Assembly: GCA_021777675.1 (NCBI GenBank)
Contig: JAJYDG010000009.1
Location: 1 to 33,961, forward strand
DNA length: 33,961 nucleotides
Reading direction: 5' to 3'
From: a bacterium
GTDB lineage: Bacteria > Patescibacteriota > Minisyncoccia > Moranbacterales > UBA2206
Made by a program: the position numbers and the translations under genes. Under the pieces are notes generated by a model, which was given only the letters and a program-made list of their open reading frames with translations, did no database searches and was not told the DNA's origin. Of this stretch, positions 9,829-19,902 are shown in pieces (the stretch's first letter is position 1; each line of letters opens with the position of its first letter).

Positions 9829-10281
9829 ATGAAAAATGATAAAAAAATAAAAAATAGCGCAATAGTTGTTGGAGTATTGTTTTTGATTGTCGGTTTCATT
9901 TGGTTTTTTTATTTTAAAAATAAAAAAAATGATAGTATTTCTAATTTTTTAACTATTTGCAAAGTTGAATGCGGAAAAATATCTCCTTGTGAGGGAAAAA
10001 CTGTTTCAATAGCAGGCTATCTTGATCTTAATAATATTTCTGATGAAAAATTTTTAATTCAAGATATCATTGGTAAGTTACCGAAAGCAAATTTGGAAGT
10101 GGATATTTCTGGTGATAAAAATAATAAAGAAAATATAGTTAAGAAAATCAATGATTTGGCAAGGAATGCTGAAAAGCCAATAGTGATTACTGGAACAGTG
10201 GCTGGTTTTGATATGCCGACAAATGGAAATTGTCAGCGTGGCTTTAGATTGAATTTATCAAAGGAAAACGATTTGAAATAG
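9829..10281 (+). CDS. Hypothetical single-TM protein
   Basis: N-terminal TM 'AIVVGVLFLIVGFIWFFYF' and a soluble domain. Confidence 0.6.
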   Translation: MKNDKKIKNSAIVVGVLFLIVGFIWFFYFKNKKNDSISNFLTICKVECGKISPCEGKTVSIAGYLDLNNISDEKFLIQDIIGKLPKANLEVDISGDKNNKENIVKKINDLARNAEKPIVITGTVAGFDMPTNGNCQRGFRLNLSKENDLK

Positions 10282-10326
10282 ATTGATCTGGAAAATATAT
10301 TTTAAATAAATAAGCAAAAAACATAT

Positions 10327-10818
10327 CTAAAAGCCAGCTTTTTCTATGCTTTTTTTAAGAAAAGAAACTTCATCTTTCAATCCAGATTCATTATCTTCGG
10401 CTATAAATACCCCTGCTTTTTTATAGCGAAGATTGTTTATATTCAGTTGTTGTTCCGGAGTAAGTGCTTTTCCTTGAGTTTTTTGAATGATTTGCGCTAT
10501 GGCATCATCTAATTCTTCCTGTATTCTTTTAGTGGTTGACTCTGATTCGCCTAAAAATTTGCTCGCATTATATTGCACTATGGGATTATTTAATAATGTC
10601 GCTCGTTCAATTAATAAGATAAGTCGTTCGGAATTTTTTCTTGCTATTGAAATTTCCTCGCTACTCCTTTCTGTCGCTTCTGCCATTATGGAATCCTGAA
10701 TATTTTTTAATTCCAATAGCTTGGTAAGAATATTTTTTATTTCTTCCTTGATGATAGCTTCTTTTTCTGCACTGTTTGCTTGCGGAACATCTCTCGATTC
10801 TTTTTTAAAAAATCCCAT
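10327..10818 (-). CDS. Hypothetical coiled-coil protein
   Basis: 163-aa minus-strand ORF, predicted coiled coil. Confidence 0.6.
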   Translation of the reverse strand: MGFFKKESRDVPQANSAEKEAIIKEEIKNILTKLLELKNIQDSIMAEATERSSEEISIARKNSERLILLIERATLLNNPIVQYNASKFLGESESTTKRIQEELDDAIAQIIQKTQGKALTPEQQLNINNLRYKKAGVFIAEDNESGLKDEVSFLKKSIEKAGF

Positions 10819-10943
10819 AAAAATATAGTAAATATGTTTAGTTTGGTAAAAATAAACTTCTTGTATATTATATATTATATCAAAAAAAGCGTTAATAGCA
10901 TAATTGCAATAAGAGTGTTCAAATTTAATAATGGCTACTGGAA

Positions 10944-11018
10944 TTTTGATATGCCGACAAATGGAAATTGTCAGCGTGGCTTTGGATTGAACTTATCCAG
11001 GGAAAATGATTTGATAGG
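10944..11018 (+). repeat. Partial duplication of the 3' end of the 9829-10281 gene
   Basis: 40-bp perfect repeat (10206-10245 = 10944-10983), then near-identical sequence encoding 'DMPTNGNCQRGF(R/G)LNLS(K/R)ENDL'. Confidence 0.85.
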
Positions 11019-11162
11019 ATAAAAAAAGCAAGACGGAAAATGGAGTGTTTTTTTTGAGCGTCGAAAAATTGCCAAATTAGAAATATTTTGATATAGTGGC
11101 TATCTATTGGCAAATAATTGCTGATAGAATTTTTCTTTTCATATTCAAAAGGAGGAAGTAAG

Positions 11163-12011
11163 ATGATAAAAAAGGTCTTTTTGGTTGTATTAACTGGCAT
11201 TTTTTGGTACGCTTCGGCTATGGCGGGAAATTTCTATATTGGAAAAATTTCCAGATCAAATAACAGCGAAGTTTTATTTTCGCAATCTATTGATGTTGAT
11301 AATGTCCGGATTGGAAAAGTTAATTCCAAATCAAAAGATAGCAAAGAAGTGGTCAATGAAAGAAGTGGCGATCCTTGCGGATTATTGGCTAAATGGGGAC
11401 TCGTGTTGGATGAGTGGAAAAATGATAATGCTAAACATGAAATGTCTCCGGCCGAAATTCTTGTTCTGGCGACAGAGGAAAATGACGGCAATGTTGTTAC
11501 GATGCTTGCAAAAATGCAAATTGCTCAGAGGCTAATTACCGATGGTCAGAAGTGGAATGGAGATTTTGAATATCGGTTATTGGAATCGATGAGTTATGGA
11601 GGAAACCAAGCTGATCGGTATCGATGGTATGGCTATGCGCCAAATATGGTGGGAGAGTCATATCAAAATGCTCTTGAAGAAAGTCGTGGATTGACTTTCA
11701 AACAGACATTTCTAAAATCCACTGACAATCAAGGGGATTGGCATGCATTTAAACAAGTATATGCAATTTGCGCTTGGTTCATAAACCAACATCTCGGATT
11801 ACAAACAACATACCGGACCATACCGAGTTCCAGTGGGTTTTATCACGATTTTTCAGTAACATCAGAAAACCGTGATAAATATGTCCAAGCCGTGCAACTT
11901 TTTTTCGAGGCGGTTGGCTCGCCTCTGGCGGATAAAGAATTATTTAAAAAATCCGGCACCTCAAGCATCATAAATTATGATGCGTCGGAAAAATTTTGTC
12001 AGTGCCAGTAG
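11163..12011 (+). CDS. Hypothetical secreted protein
   Basis: SD 'aaaggagg' before ATG 11163; signal peptide 'MIKKVFLVVLTGIFWYASAMA'. Confidence 0.65.
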   Translation: MIKKVFLVVLTGIFWYASAMAGNFYIGKISRSNNSEVLFSQSIDVDNVRIGKVNSKSKDSKEVVNERSGDPCGLLAKWGLVLDEWKNDNAKHEMSPAEILVLATEENDGNVVTMLAKMQIAQRLITDGQKWNGDFEYRLLESMSYGGNQADRYRWYGYAPNMVGESYQNALEESRGLTFKQTFLKSTDNQGDWHAFKQVYAICAWFINQHLGLQTTYRTIPSSSGFYHDFSVTSENRDKYVQAVQLFFEAVGSPLADKELFKKSGTSSIINYDASEKFCQCQ

Positions 12012-12039
12012 GGCATTGGCAAGATAAGAAAGTGGGAAT

Positions 12040-12076
12040 AAAAAGGGTTATTGCTAAACAAGCGTAACCCTTTTAT
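12040..12076 (+). terminator. Terminator hairpin
   Basis: aaaagggtta / taaccctttt stem. Confidence 0.65.
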
Positions 12077-12083
12077 GATAATA

Positions 12084-12112
12084 TTGCTAAAAAGTCAAAA
12101 ATAGTTTAGAAT
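12084..12112 (+). promoter_or_regulatory. Promoter of the T-box-ileS transcript
   Basis: TTGCTA (12084-12089), 17-bp spacer, TAGAAT (12107-12112). Confidence 0.6.
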
Positions 12113-12118
12113 CAAACT

Positions 12119-12316
12119 ACAATTAAAAAGACATTTGAGGAAATATCAATTCCGAAGTCTGAAGAAAGAAATTTCGTCAATAGGGCGAAAAATTAGACTC
12201 TTCCGGGTAAGCCCGTTAATGCTGTTATTAAGCCTCGATGTGATATTGGGGGAATTAAGGTGGTACCACGATTCATTCGTCCTTATACGATTTATTTGTA
12301 TGGGGATTTTTTTTTA
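12119..12316 (+). ncRNA. T-box riboswitch leader (Ile)
   Basis: Canonical T-box aaggtggtaccacg (12257-12270) with antiterminator partner cgtcctt. Alternative terminator tccttatac (12280-12288) / gtatgggga (12298-12306) plus T9. Immediately upstream of ileS. Confidence 0.93.
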
Positions 12317-12333
12317 ATTTATTATTTAAAAAT

Positions 12334-15192
12334 ATGTTTAAAAAAGTTGATACGAGAAAAAAATATAGTGAGATGGAAAAAGAGGTGATTCAATTTTGGA
12401 AAAAAGACGGAACTTTTAAAAAGTCGATAGAGCGGAGAAGCAAAGATAAATATTATAGCTTTTATGATGGACCGCCGTTTATTACCGGTGTGCCACATTA
12501 TGGCACGCTTTTATCTTCAATCGTAAAGGACGCCGTGCCAAGATATTGGACAATGAAAGGTTATCGCGTTGAGCGTCGCTGGGGTTGGGATTGCCATGGA
12601 CTACCGGCGGAAAATATGGTGGAAAAAAAACTTGGGCTCAAAAGCAAAAAAGATATTGAAAAAATCGGCGTGGATAAATTTAATGAAACCTGTCTTTTGG
12701 AAACTTCGCAAATTGCCAGTGAATGGGAAGAAGTAGTAGATCGTGTCGGTCGCTGGGTGGAATTTAAAGGCGCCTACAAAACGATGGATAAAGGTTATAT
12801 GGAGTCGGTCTGGTGGGCATTTTCCGAACTTCATAAAAAAGGACTTGTCTACGAAGATGTGCGCGTGTCGCTCTATTGTCCGCGCTGTTCCACTCCGCTT
12901 TCAAATTTTGAAATTGCGATGGACAATTCCTACGAAATGGATAGTGACCCCTCTGTATATGTGAAAATGAAAGTGAAAAACGAAGAGAATGCATATTTTT
13001 TGGTTTGGACAACAACGCCATGGACATTATTGGCAAATGTGGCCTTGGCGGTAGGAAAAGATATTGATTATGTGAAAATTAAGACTGCTGATGGAAATTA
13101 TATCTTAGCGAAAGAGCGAGTGGCTAATGTTTTTAAGGATGGCGAGGTTGAAATTATTGAAGAATATAAAGGCAAGGATTTAGTTGACACAGAATATGAG
13201 CCAATTTTTCCGCATGAAATTAAAAACGGTTACAGGGTAATTGCGGGGGATTTTGTGACAACGGAAGACGGATCGGGAATCGTGCATATTGCACCAGCCT
13301 TTGGCGAGGATGACTTCAATTTGCGAAAACCAAATGATTTGCCAATTATCATGAATGTGGATGAGGAGGGGCAATTTAATGAAGGCGAGTGGCGGGGGCA
13401 AAAAGTTTGGGATGCGAACAGTGAAATTGTAAAATGGTTGAAAGAGAAAGGTTATCTTTTCAAGCGCGAGCAAATTACTCACAGTTATCCACATTGTCAT
13501 CGCTGTCATACAAAATTAATTTACAAAGCCCAGCCGGCATGGTATGTGAATATAAATAAAATTCGCCAAAGCTTGTTGGACGAAAACGAAAAAATCAATT
13601 GGTATCCTGAGTTTTTGAAGCACGGCCGATTTCAAAAAGGAATTGAAGGCGCACCGGATTGGAATATTTCTCGCGATCGCTATTTCGGCACGGCGATTCC
13701 GGTTTGGAAATGCGAAAATGAAAAATGCGAAGAATTAAAAGTTGTCGGTTCATACGAAGAACTTAAAAAATTATCAGGAGTGGAGCTGTCTGATTATCAT
13801 AGACCAAAAGTGGACAATGTCGTTTTTAGGTGTGAAAAATGTAATAGTGAAATGAAAAGAGTTTCGCAAGTGTTTGATTCTTGGATTGAATCAGGATCGA
13901 TGCCATTTGCCCAGTTTCATTATCCATTTGAAAACAAAGAAGTATTTGAAAAAAGTTTTCCAACTGATTTTATTGCGGAATATATTGCCCAAACAAGAGC
14001 TTGGTTTTATGTATTGCATGTTATTGCGGTGGGCGTTTTTGGCAAAATCAGTTTTAAAAATGTAGTAACGACAGGAACGATTGCCGGATCGGATGGTAAG
14101 AAAATGTCAAAATCACTTGGTAATTATCCCGATCCAAATTTGGTTTTGGAAAAATATAGCGCAGATGCATTGCGTTTGTATCTTTTATCATCTCCTCTTT
14201 TGAATGCGCAAAATATCAGTTTTTCAGAAAAAGCGATTGGTGATATTCAAAGAAAAGTTTTGGCAACGCTTTGGAATAGCTATGCCTTTTTTACGCTTTA
14301 TGCCGGAGTAGATCAGTGGGAGCCGAAAAATAAATTAGGCGCGGTGTCTGATTCGAAAAATTTACTAGACCGTTGGATTACTTCAGAGTTGCATAAACTA
14401 TTTGGAGAGGTTGATGATAATATGCAGAGCTATGATCTTGTGAAAGCGACAAGACCGTTTGAGCTTTTTGTGGATAATCTTTCCAATTGGTATATTCGCC
14501 GTTCTCGCAAGCGTTTTTGGAAAAGTGAAAATGACGCTGATAAAAACAGTGCCTATGAAACATTGCATTATGTGCTTGTAATGCTGGCTAAAATAATGGC
14601 GCCGTTTACTCCATTTATTTCAGAGGAGATATATAAAAATTTAACCGGAGAAGAATCGGTGCATCTAATTGAATTTCCTGCGAGTAATGAAAAATTGATT
14701 GATGAAAAATTAAATGTTGAAATGAGAAAAGTCCGCGATATTATCAGCGAAGGCTTGCAACAGCGTGCGCTTTCAAAAATTAAAGTGCGCCAGCCATTGT
14801 CCGGAGTCACAATCAAACATAAAATTGAAAATGCGGAACTTTTGGAAATTATGCAAGAAGAATTAAATGTAAAAAATATTTTGGTGAATGAGGCGCAAGA
14901 AAAAAATATTTTACTCGACACGGAAATTACTCCAGAGTTGCGACTCGAAGGCACGGCGCGTGAGCTGGTGCGGGCGATTCAGGAAATGCGAAAAGAAGCC
15001 GGCTACGAGGTGGATAATCATATCCTTATTGGTCATGTTGGTGCGAAAGAGGTTTTTGCAAAATTTGGCGAGCTTATTGCAAAGGAAACTTTAACAAATA
15101 GCATCTCCGCCGGTGAACTAGTAGAAGCAGATCTGAAAAAAGAAGTTTTGATTGACAAGACAAAATATTTAATTTTTATTAAAAAAATTTAA
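12334..15192 (+). CDS. ileS: Isoleucyl-tRNA synthetase
   Basis: 'PPFITGVPHYGTLLSSIVKD', 'WGWDCHGLPAE', 'DGKKMSKSLGNYPDP'. Confidence 0.97.
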   Translation: MFKKVDTRKKYSEMEKEVIQFWKKDGTFKKSIERRSKDKYYSFYDGPPFITGVPHYGTLLSSIVKDAVPRYWTMKGYRVERRWGWDCHGLPAENMVEKKLGLKSKKDIEKIGVDKFNETCLLETSQIASEWEEVVDRVGRWVEFKGAYKTMDKGYMESVWWAFSELHKKGLVYEDVRVSLYCPRCSTPLSNFEIAMDNSYEMDSDPSVYVKMKVKNEENAYFLVWTTTPWTLLANVALAVGKDIDYVKIKTADGNYILAKERVANVFKDGEVEIIEEYKGKDLVDTEYEPIFPHEIKNGYRVIAGDFVTTEDGSGIVHIAPAFGEDDFNLRKPNDLPIIMNVDEEGQFNEGEWRGQKVWDANSEIVKWLKEKGYLFKREQITHSYPHCHRCHTKLIYKAQPAWYVNINKIRQSLLDENEKINWYPEFLKHGRFQKGIEGAPDWNISRDRYFGTAIPVWKCENEKCEELKVVGSYEELKKLSGVELSDYHRPKVDNVVFRCEKCNSEMKRVSQVFDSWIESGSMPFAQFHYPFENKEVFEKSFPTDFIAEYIAQTRAWFYVLHVIAVGVFGKISFKNVVTTGTIAGSDGKKMSKSLGNYPDPNLVLEKYSADALRLYLLSSPLLNAQNISFSEKAIGDIQRKVLATLWNSYAFFTLYAGVDQWEPKNKLGAVSDSKNLLDRWITSELHKLFGEVDDNMQSYDLVKATRPFELFVDNLSNWYIRRSRKRFWKSENDADKNSAYETLHYVLVMLAKIMAPFTPFISEEIYKNLTGEESVHLIEFPASNEKLIDEKLNVEMRKVRDIISEGLQQRALSKIKVRQPLSGVTIKHKIENAELLEIMQEELNVKNILVNEAQEKNILLDTEITPELRLEGTARELVRAIQEMRKEAGYEVDNHILIGHVGAKEVFAKFGELIAKETLTNSISAGELVEADLKKEVLIDKTKYLIFIKKI

Positions 15193-15194
15193 TT

Positions 15195-15923
15195 ATGCAT
15201 AAATTGGATTTAATTTTTTTGGATACGGAAACAACCGGAACAGGACCGGATAGCCGTTTGTGCCAAGTGGCTTATAAATTTCGTGATCAAGAATTTGATG
15301 CGCTTTTTAAGCCTCCGGTTCCGATTGAGATTGATGCGATGGCTGTTTCACATATTACCAATAAAATGGTTGCGGAAAAAGAGCCTTTTGCGAATTCTGT
15401 TATGCATAGAGCTTTAGCGGAAATTTTTGCAGATGGAAATATTCTTGTGGCGCATAATGCCCCGTTTGATGCGGAAATGCTTAGACGTGAAAATATAGAA
15501 ATTTCAAAAATGATCGATACATTCAAATTGGCCCAATATCTTGATGTGAATGGAGATATTCCTCGATATGCAATGCAATATTTGCGCTATTATTTCGATC
15601 TAGATGTATCCGACGCCCCGGCGCATAATGCCTTGGGCGATATTCGTGTTTTGGAAAAATTGTTTGATTTCTATTTTGAAAAAATGGCGGAAAAAGAAAA
15701 AGACTCGCAAAAAATTTTAACAGAAATGCAAATTGTTTCTGCGCGTCCCGTTTTAATTAAAAAATTTAATTTTGGAAAATATAATGGACAAAAAATTTCT
15801 GATGTCGCAATAGATAATCGAGGATATCTGGAGTGGTTGTTAAATGAAAAAAATAAAATTCGCGATTCGGGCGGAGAAAATGATGAAAATTGGATTTATA
15901 CATTGGAGCATTATTTAAAATAA
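15195..15923 (+). CDS. DnaQ-like 3'-5' exonuclease with C-terminal DUF3820-like domain
   Basis: 'LIFLDTETTGTGPDSRLCQVAYKF', 'LVAHNAPFDAEML', 'DAPAHNALGDIRVLEKL'; C-terminal 'FGKYNGQKISDVAIDNRGYLEWLL'. Confidence 0.85.
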   Translation: MHKLDLIFLDTETTGTGPDSRLCQVAYKFRDQEFDALFKPPVPIEIDAMAVSHITNKMVAEKEPFANSVMHRALAEIFADGNILVAHNAPFDAEMLRRENIEISKMIDTFKLAQYLDVNGDIPRYAMQYLRYYFDLDVSDAPAHNALGDIRVLEKLFDFYFEKMAEKEKDSQKILTEMQIVSARPVLIKKFNFGKYNGQKISDVAIDNRGYLEWLLNEKNKIRDSGGENDENWIYTLEHYLK

Positions 15924-16041
15924 TGCAGTAAATTTTTTAAGCCTTTTTGAAATTTATAGGGGATATGCATGCTTGTCAAAAGCAAAAAAAAGGAGTAAAA
16001 TATTTTTCTAGCAGGACATTTTAATTTTTTATTTTTTTGAA

Positions 16042-18843
16042 ATGATAAAAAAAAATTTTTCCGATAAGAGTAAGATAATTGTGCGTGGAGCGCGCGTAAA
16101 TAATCTTAAAAATATCGATGTGGAAATTCCGCGGGATAAATTGGTGATTATTACCGGGCTTTCCGGATCGGGAAAATCATCCCTGGCTTTTGATGTAATT
16201 TATGCTGAAGGAAATCGGCGTTATTTGGAAGGAATGTCGGGTTATGCAACTCAGTTTTTGGATGTCTCTGCCAAGCCGGATGTTGATCGAATTGAAAATT
16301 TGACCCCAACAATTTCGATTGATCAAAGAAGCATAGGAAGATCGTCCCGTTCAACAGTTGGAACGCTTACGGAAATTTATGATTATTTGCGAATTCTTTT
16401 TGCAAAAATCGGTGTTCCACATTGTCCGCATTGCAAAACTCCCTTGGAAAAAATCAGCAATCAAGAAGTGCTGGACGATATTTTGGATTTTGCCGATAAA
16501 AGTAATATAATTATTTTAGGTAAACTGAATAATCGAGATGGAAAATGGGAAGAATCCCTGAAAAATATCAGCCAGCTTGGTTATGCGCGTTTGCGAATAA
16601 ATGGAAAAATAATGTTGACTTCCGATATTTTGGATCGCAAAGAATTTAAGGATATTTTCAGAGCGGAGGTGGTGGTTGATCGTTTAATTCTCAATAAAAA
16701 AGCGCCTGATCAAGAAAGAATTTTAGATTCAATTGAAACTGCCTTTAAATTAAGCAGGGGTGTTGCCATGGTGATTTGTGATGACGATGTTGAAAAAATA
16801 TATAATCGTGATTTTGTTTGCAAAAAATGTTCTTTCGAGGTGGGTGACATTACTCCAAAACATTTTTCTTTTAATAGCCCGGAAGGCGCTTGCCAACATT
16901 GTTTGGGCTTGGGAATAATCAAAGAGATTGATGAAGATTTGCTTATTCCTAACAAAAATTTAACATTGGCGGAAGGCGCTATTTTTTCATGGAATAGGTC
17001 ATGTTTGAAGTCCTCTGTTTTTTCCGGTGGAACGAATATTTTGGAAGTGCTGGGAAAGCAATATGGTTTTTCTATTAACACTCCGATAAAAAAAATCAGC
17101 CGAGAGCAATTAAACATAATCCTTTACGGATCCAATGACCCGAAAATTATTTTTGAAGGCGTTATTCCAGCGATGAAAAAAAAATACGAAGAAGCAAATG
17201 CCGGATATCTTAAAAGTGAAATTGAAAAATATATGGTTGAAAAAGAATGTCCTTTGTGCTCGGGAAAAAGATTGAAAAGTGAATATTTGGCTGTTTTAGT
17301 TCTTGGAAAATCGATCGATCAAATTGTGGATATGTCACTAGATGAGTTTATTGCTTTTTTAAATGAATTGGAAGAAGCAAAAATTGGCTTGACTAAAAAA
17401 AATATTGTTGTTCCATTAAGCAAGGAAATGCATTTGCGAGCAATGGCATTGCAAAATGTCGGGTTGGAATATTTAACGCTTTCTCGTGGAGCAAATTCTC
17501 TTTCCGGTGGCGAAGGACAACGCATTCGATTGTCTTCTCAAATCGGATCGGAGCTTTCCGGCATTACATATGTTTTAGATGAGCCGTCAATCGGTTTGCA
17601 CAGTCGTGATACGGAAAAATTAATTGAAACGATGAATGAATTGCGTGAAGCAGGAAATTCTTTGCTGGTCGTTGAACATGACGAAGCGATTATTCGTTCC
17701 GCTGATTGGATTATTGATCTTGGACCTGGGGCAGGAGAATATGGCGGAGAAATTGTTTTTTCCGGAGAATTGAATAGAATGCTGAAAACAAAAACATTGA
17801 CTGCGGAATATTTAAATGGAAAAAAACAAATCGGAGAAAAGAAGCAAATTAGAAAAGGTTCGGGTAAGACAATCGAAATTCTTGGTGCAAGTGAAAGAAA
17901 TTTAAAAAATATTGATGTGATTTTTCCATTGGGAAAATTTATTTCCGTTACGGGCGTTTCCGGATCAGGAAAATCGACTCTTGTTTCCGATATTCTTTCC
18001 AGGGCTCTAACGAAGTATTTTTTTAAATCAAAGGAATTGCCGGGAAAACATCGAAAAATCAAGGGTATAGAAAATATTGATAAGGTTATCAGTGTCGATC
18101 AAGCGCCAATTGGACGCACACCCAGATCGAATGCCGCAACATATACGGGTGTTTTTACATTGATTAGAGAGGCATTTTCCGAAACAGAAGAAGCGAAAGC
18201 CCGAGGTTATGATGCCGGACGGTTTAGTTTTAACATGAAAGGCGGGCGTTGTGAGGATTGTCAAGGCGAAGGGCAGAAAAAAATTGAAATGCATTTACTT
18301 CCAGATGTCTATGTTCCTTGCGAAACATGCGATGGAACCAAATATAATCAAAGAACACTGGATATTGAATATCGTGGGGTAAATATTTCTCAAGTGCTGG
18401 ATATGAGCGTAAGCTACGCCGCTGTCTTTTTTAAAAATTCCAAATTAATCTTAGAAAAACTGATTGCTTTAGAAAAAGTCGGTTTGGGTTATTTAAAATT
18501 GGGGCAAAGCGCTATTAATCTTTCCGGCGGAGAGGCGCAAAGAATAAAGCTAGCAACAGAACTGGCACGTCGTTCTACAGGAAAAACTTTGTATATTCTT
18601 GACGAACCGACAATCGGCTTGCATTTTGAAGATATTCGAAAACTACTCAATGTGTTGAATGCCTTGGTGGATAAAGGCAATACCGTTTTGGTTGTGGAGC
18701 ATAATACAGATGTGATTAAAAATTCAGATTGGGTAATCGATCTTGGACCGGAAGGCGGTAGCGGCGGGGGCGAAATTGTTTATTGTGGCGTTCCGCAAAA
18801 TCTGAAAAAATGTAAAAAAAGCTGGACGGGAAAATATCTTTAG
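16042..18843 (+). CDS. uvrA: Excinuclease ABC subunit A
   Basis: Two Walker A motifs '[13 protein letters not shown]' and '[13 protein letters not shown]'; zinc CxxC motifs; '[34 protein letters not shown]'. Confidence 0.97.
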   Translation: MIKKNFSDKSKIIVRGARVNNLKNIDVEIPRDKLVIITGLSGSGKSSLAFDVIYAEGNRRYLEGMSGYATQFLDVSAKPDVDRIENLTPTISIDQRSIGRSSRSTVGTLTEIYDYLRILFAKIGVPHCPHCKTPLEKISNQEVLDDILDFADKSNIIILGKLNNRDGKWEESLKNISQLGYARLRINGKIMLTSDILDRKEFKDIFRAEVVVDRLILNKKAPDQERILDSIETAFKLSRGVAMVICDDDVEKIYNRDFVCKKCSFEVGDITPKHFSFNSPEGACQHCLGLGIIKEIDEDLLIPNKNLTLAEGAIFSWNRSCLKSSVFSGGTNILEVLGKQYGFSINTPIKKISREQLNIILYGSNDPKIIFEGVIPAMKKKYEEANAGYLKSEIEKYMVEKECPLCSGKRLKSEYLAVLVLGKSIDQIVDMSLDEFIAFLNELEEAKIGLTKKNIVVPLSKEMHLRAMALQNVGLEYLTLSRGANSLSGGEGQRIRLSSQIGSELSGITYVLDEPSIGLHSRDTEKLIETMNELREAGNSLLVVEHDEAIIRSADWIIDLGPGAGEYGGEIVFSGELNRMLKTKTLTAEYLNGKKQIGEKKQIRKGSGKTIEILGASERNLKNIDVIFPLGKFISVTGVSGSGKSTLVSDILSRALTKYFFKSKELPGKHRKIKGIENIDKVISVDQAPIGRTPRSNAATYTGVFTLIREAFSETEEAKARGYDAGRFSFNMKGGRCEDCQGEGQKKIEMHLLPDVYVPCETCDGTKYNQRTLDIEYRGVNISQVLDMSVSYAAVFFKNSKLILEKLIALEKVGLGYLKLGQSAINLSGGEAQRIKLATELARRSTGKTLYILDEPTIGLHFEDIRKLLNVLNALVDKGNTVLVVEHNTDVIKNSDWVIDLGPEGGSGGGEIVYCGVPQNLKKCKKSWTGKYL

Positions 18844-18858
18844 AAAAAATAAAATTTT

Positions 18859-19794
18859 ATGCCTGATAAATTGGAACAAAATATTTTTGCTACTGTTTGT
18901 TATTATGATGTTTTAAAATACCCGTTGACGTTGTTTGAAATATGGAAATATTTAATGGTTGAAAATTATCAAGAAAATATTGAAAAGTTGCAAGCAAGAA
19001 TACATATTTTGGATATTGCAAACTGCTTGGAGAAAACTTTTTTAAAAGATAAAATAGAAAATTATCAAGGTTTTTATTTCTTGCATGGGCAAAAAGCGCT
19101 TGTTTCAGAGCGCATTTCACGTAATAAGCTTTCTGAGAAAAAATATAAGCGAATACTTAAAGTCGTTCGTTTTTTGCGCATTGTCCCGTTTGTGCGAATG
19201 ATTGGCGTGACAGGGCGCATGGCAATGAAAAATGCTCAAGAAAAAAGCGACCTTGATTTATTTATTATTTTAGAAAAAGAACATATTTTTACCGGTAGAA
19301 TTTTAGTAACACTAGTAACACATATTTTAGGCGTGCGTCGTTATGGAAAAAAAATCGCTAATCGAATTTGTTTGAATTATTTTATAACTACAAGTTCCTT
19401 GGAAATAAGAACGCAAGATATATTTTCTTCATCGGAATATTTTTTTATTCTTCCTGTTTTTGGCTTTGCCTGCTTTCAAAAATTTCAAAAAGCAAATAGT
19501 TGGATTGAAAAATATCATAAAAATTATTCTTCAGCCGAATTGCCCGCACTAAAAATAATAGAAGATAATTTTCTAACTTCGCATATTAGAAAAATTGGCG
19601 AGTTACTTTTTGGTGGAAAATTTTTGGAAGAAAAATTAAAAAAATATCAAATAAACAGGATCATGAACGATTCTCGTACAAAAAATCCCGGAAGTTTAAT
19701 TGTGGCGGACGATGACTCTTTGGTTTTTTTGCCCAATCCGCAGGGGCCGAAAATTTTTGAAAACTTCAAACAACGTTTAAGGGAAGGAAAATAA
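18859..19794 (+). CDS. Predicted nucleotidyltransferase-fold protein
   Basis: 'VTGRMAMKNAQEKSDLDLFIIL' resembles the NTase G-x13-DxD motif. Confidence 0.5.
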   Translation: MPDKLEQNIFATVCYYDVLKYPLTLFEIWKYLMVENYQENIEKLQARIHILDIANCLEKTFLKDKIENYQGFYFLHGQKALVSERISRNKLSEKKYKRILKVVRFLRIVPFVRMIGVTGRMAMKNAQEKSDLDLFIILEKEHIFTGRILVTLVTHILGVRRYGKKIANRICLNYFITTSSLEIRTQDIFSSSEYFFILPVFGFACFQKFQKANSWIEKYHKNYSSAELPALKIIEDNFLTSHIRKIGELLFGGKFLEEKLKKYQINRIMNDSRTKNPGSLIVADDDSLVFLPNPQGPKIFENFKQRLREGK

Positions 19795-19902
19795 GTTTAA
19801 AAAATTTTATGGCCAGCTATTGCGGTTGGTTTTATTTTATTTTTTTTTAAGCTATAATAAAGAGTGCGCTTTTTGCGATTAATTTTTTAACGCAAAAATC
19901 AA

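Noticed and set aside
12135-12317. 60-aa ORF in the ORF track
   Set aside because: Lies entirely within the T-box leader; noncoding RNA explains the conservation.
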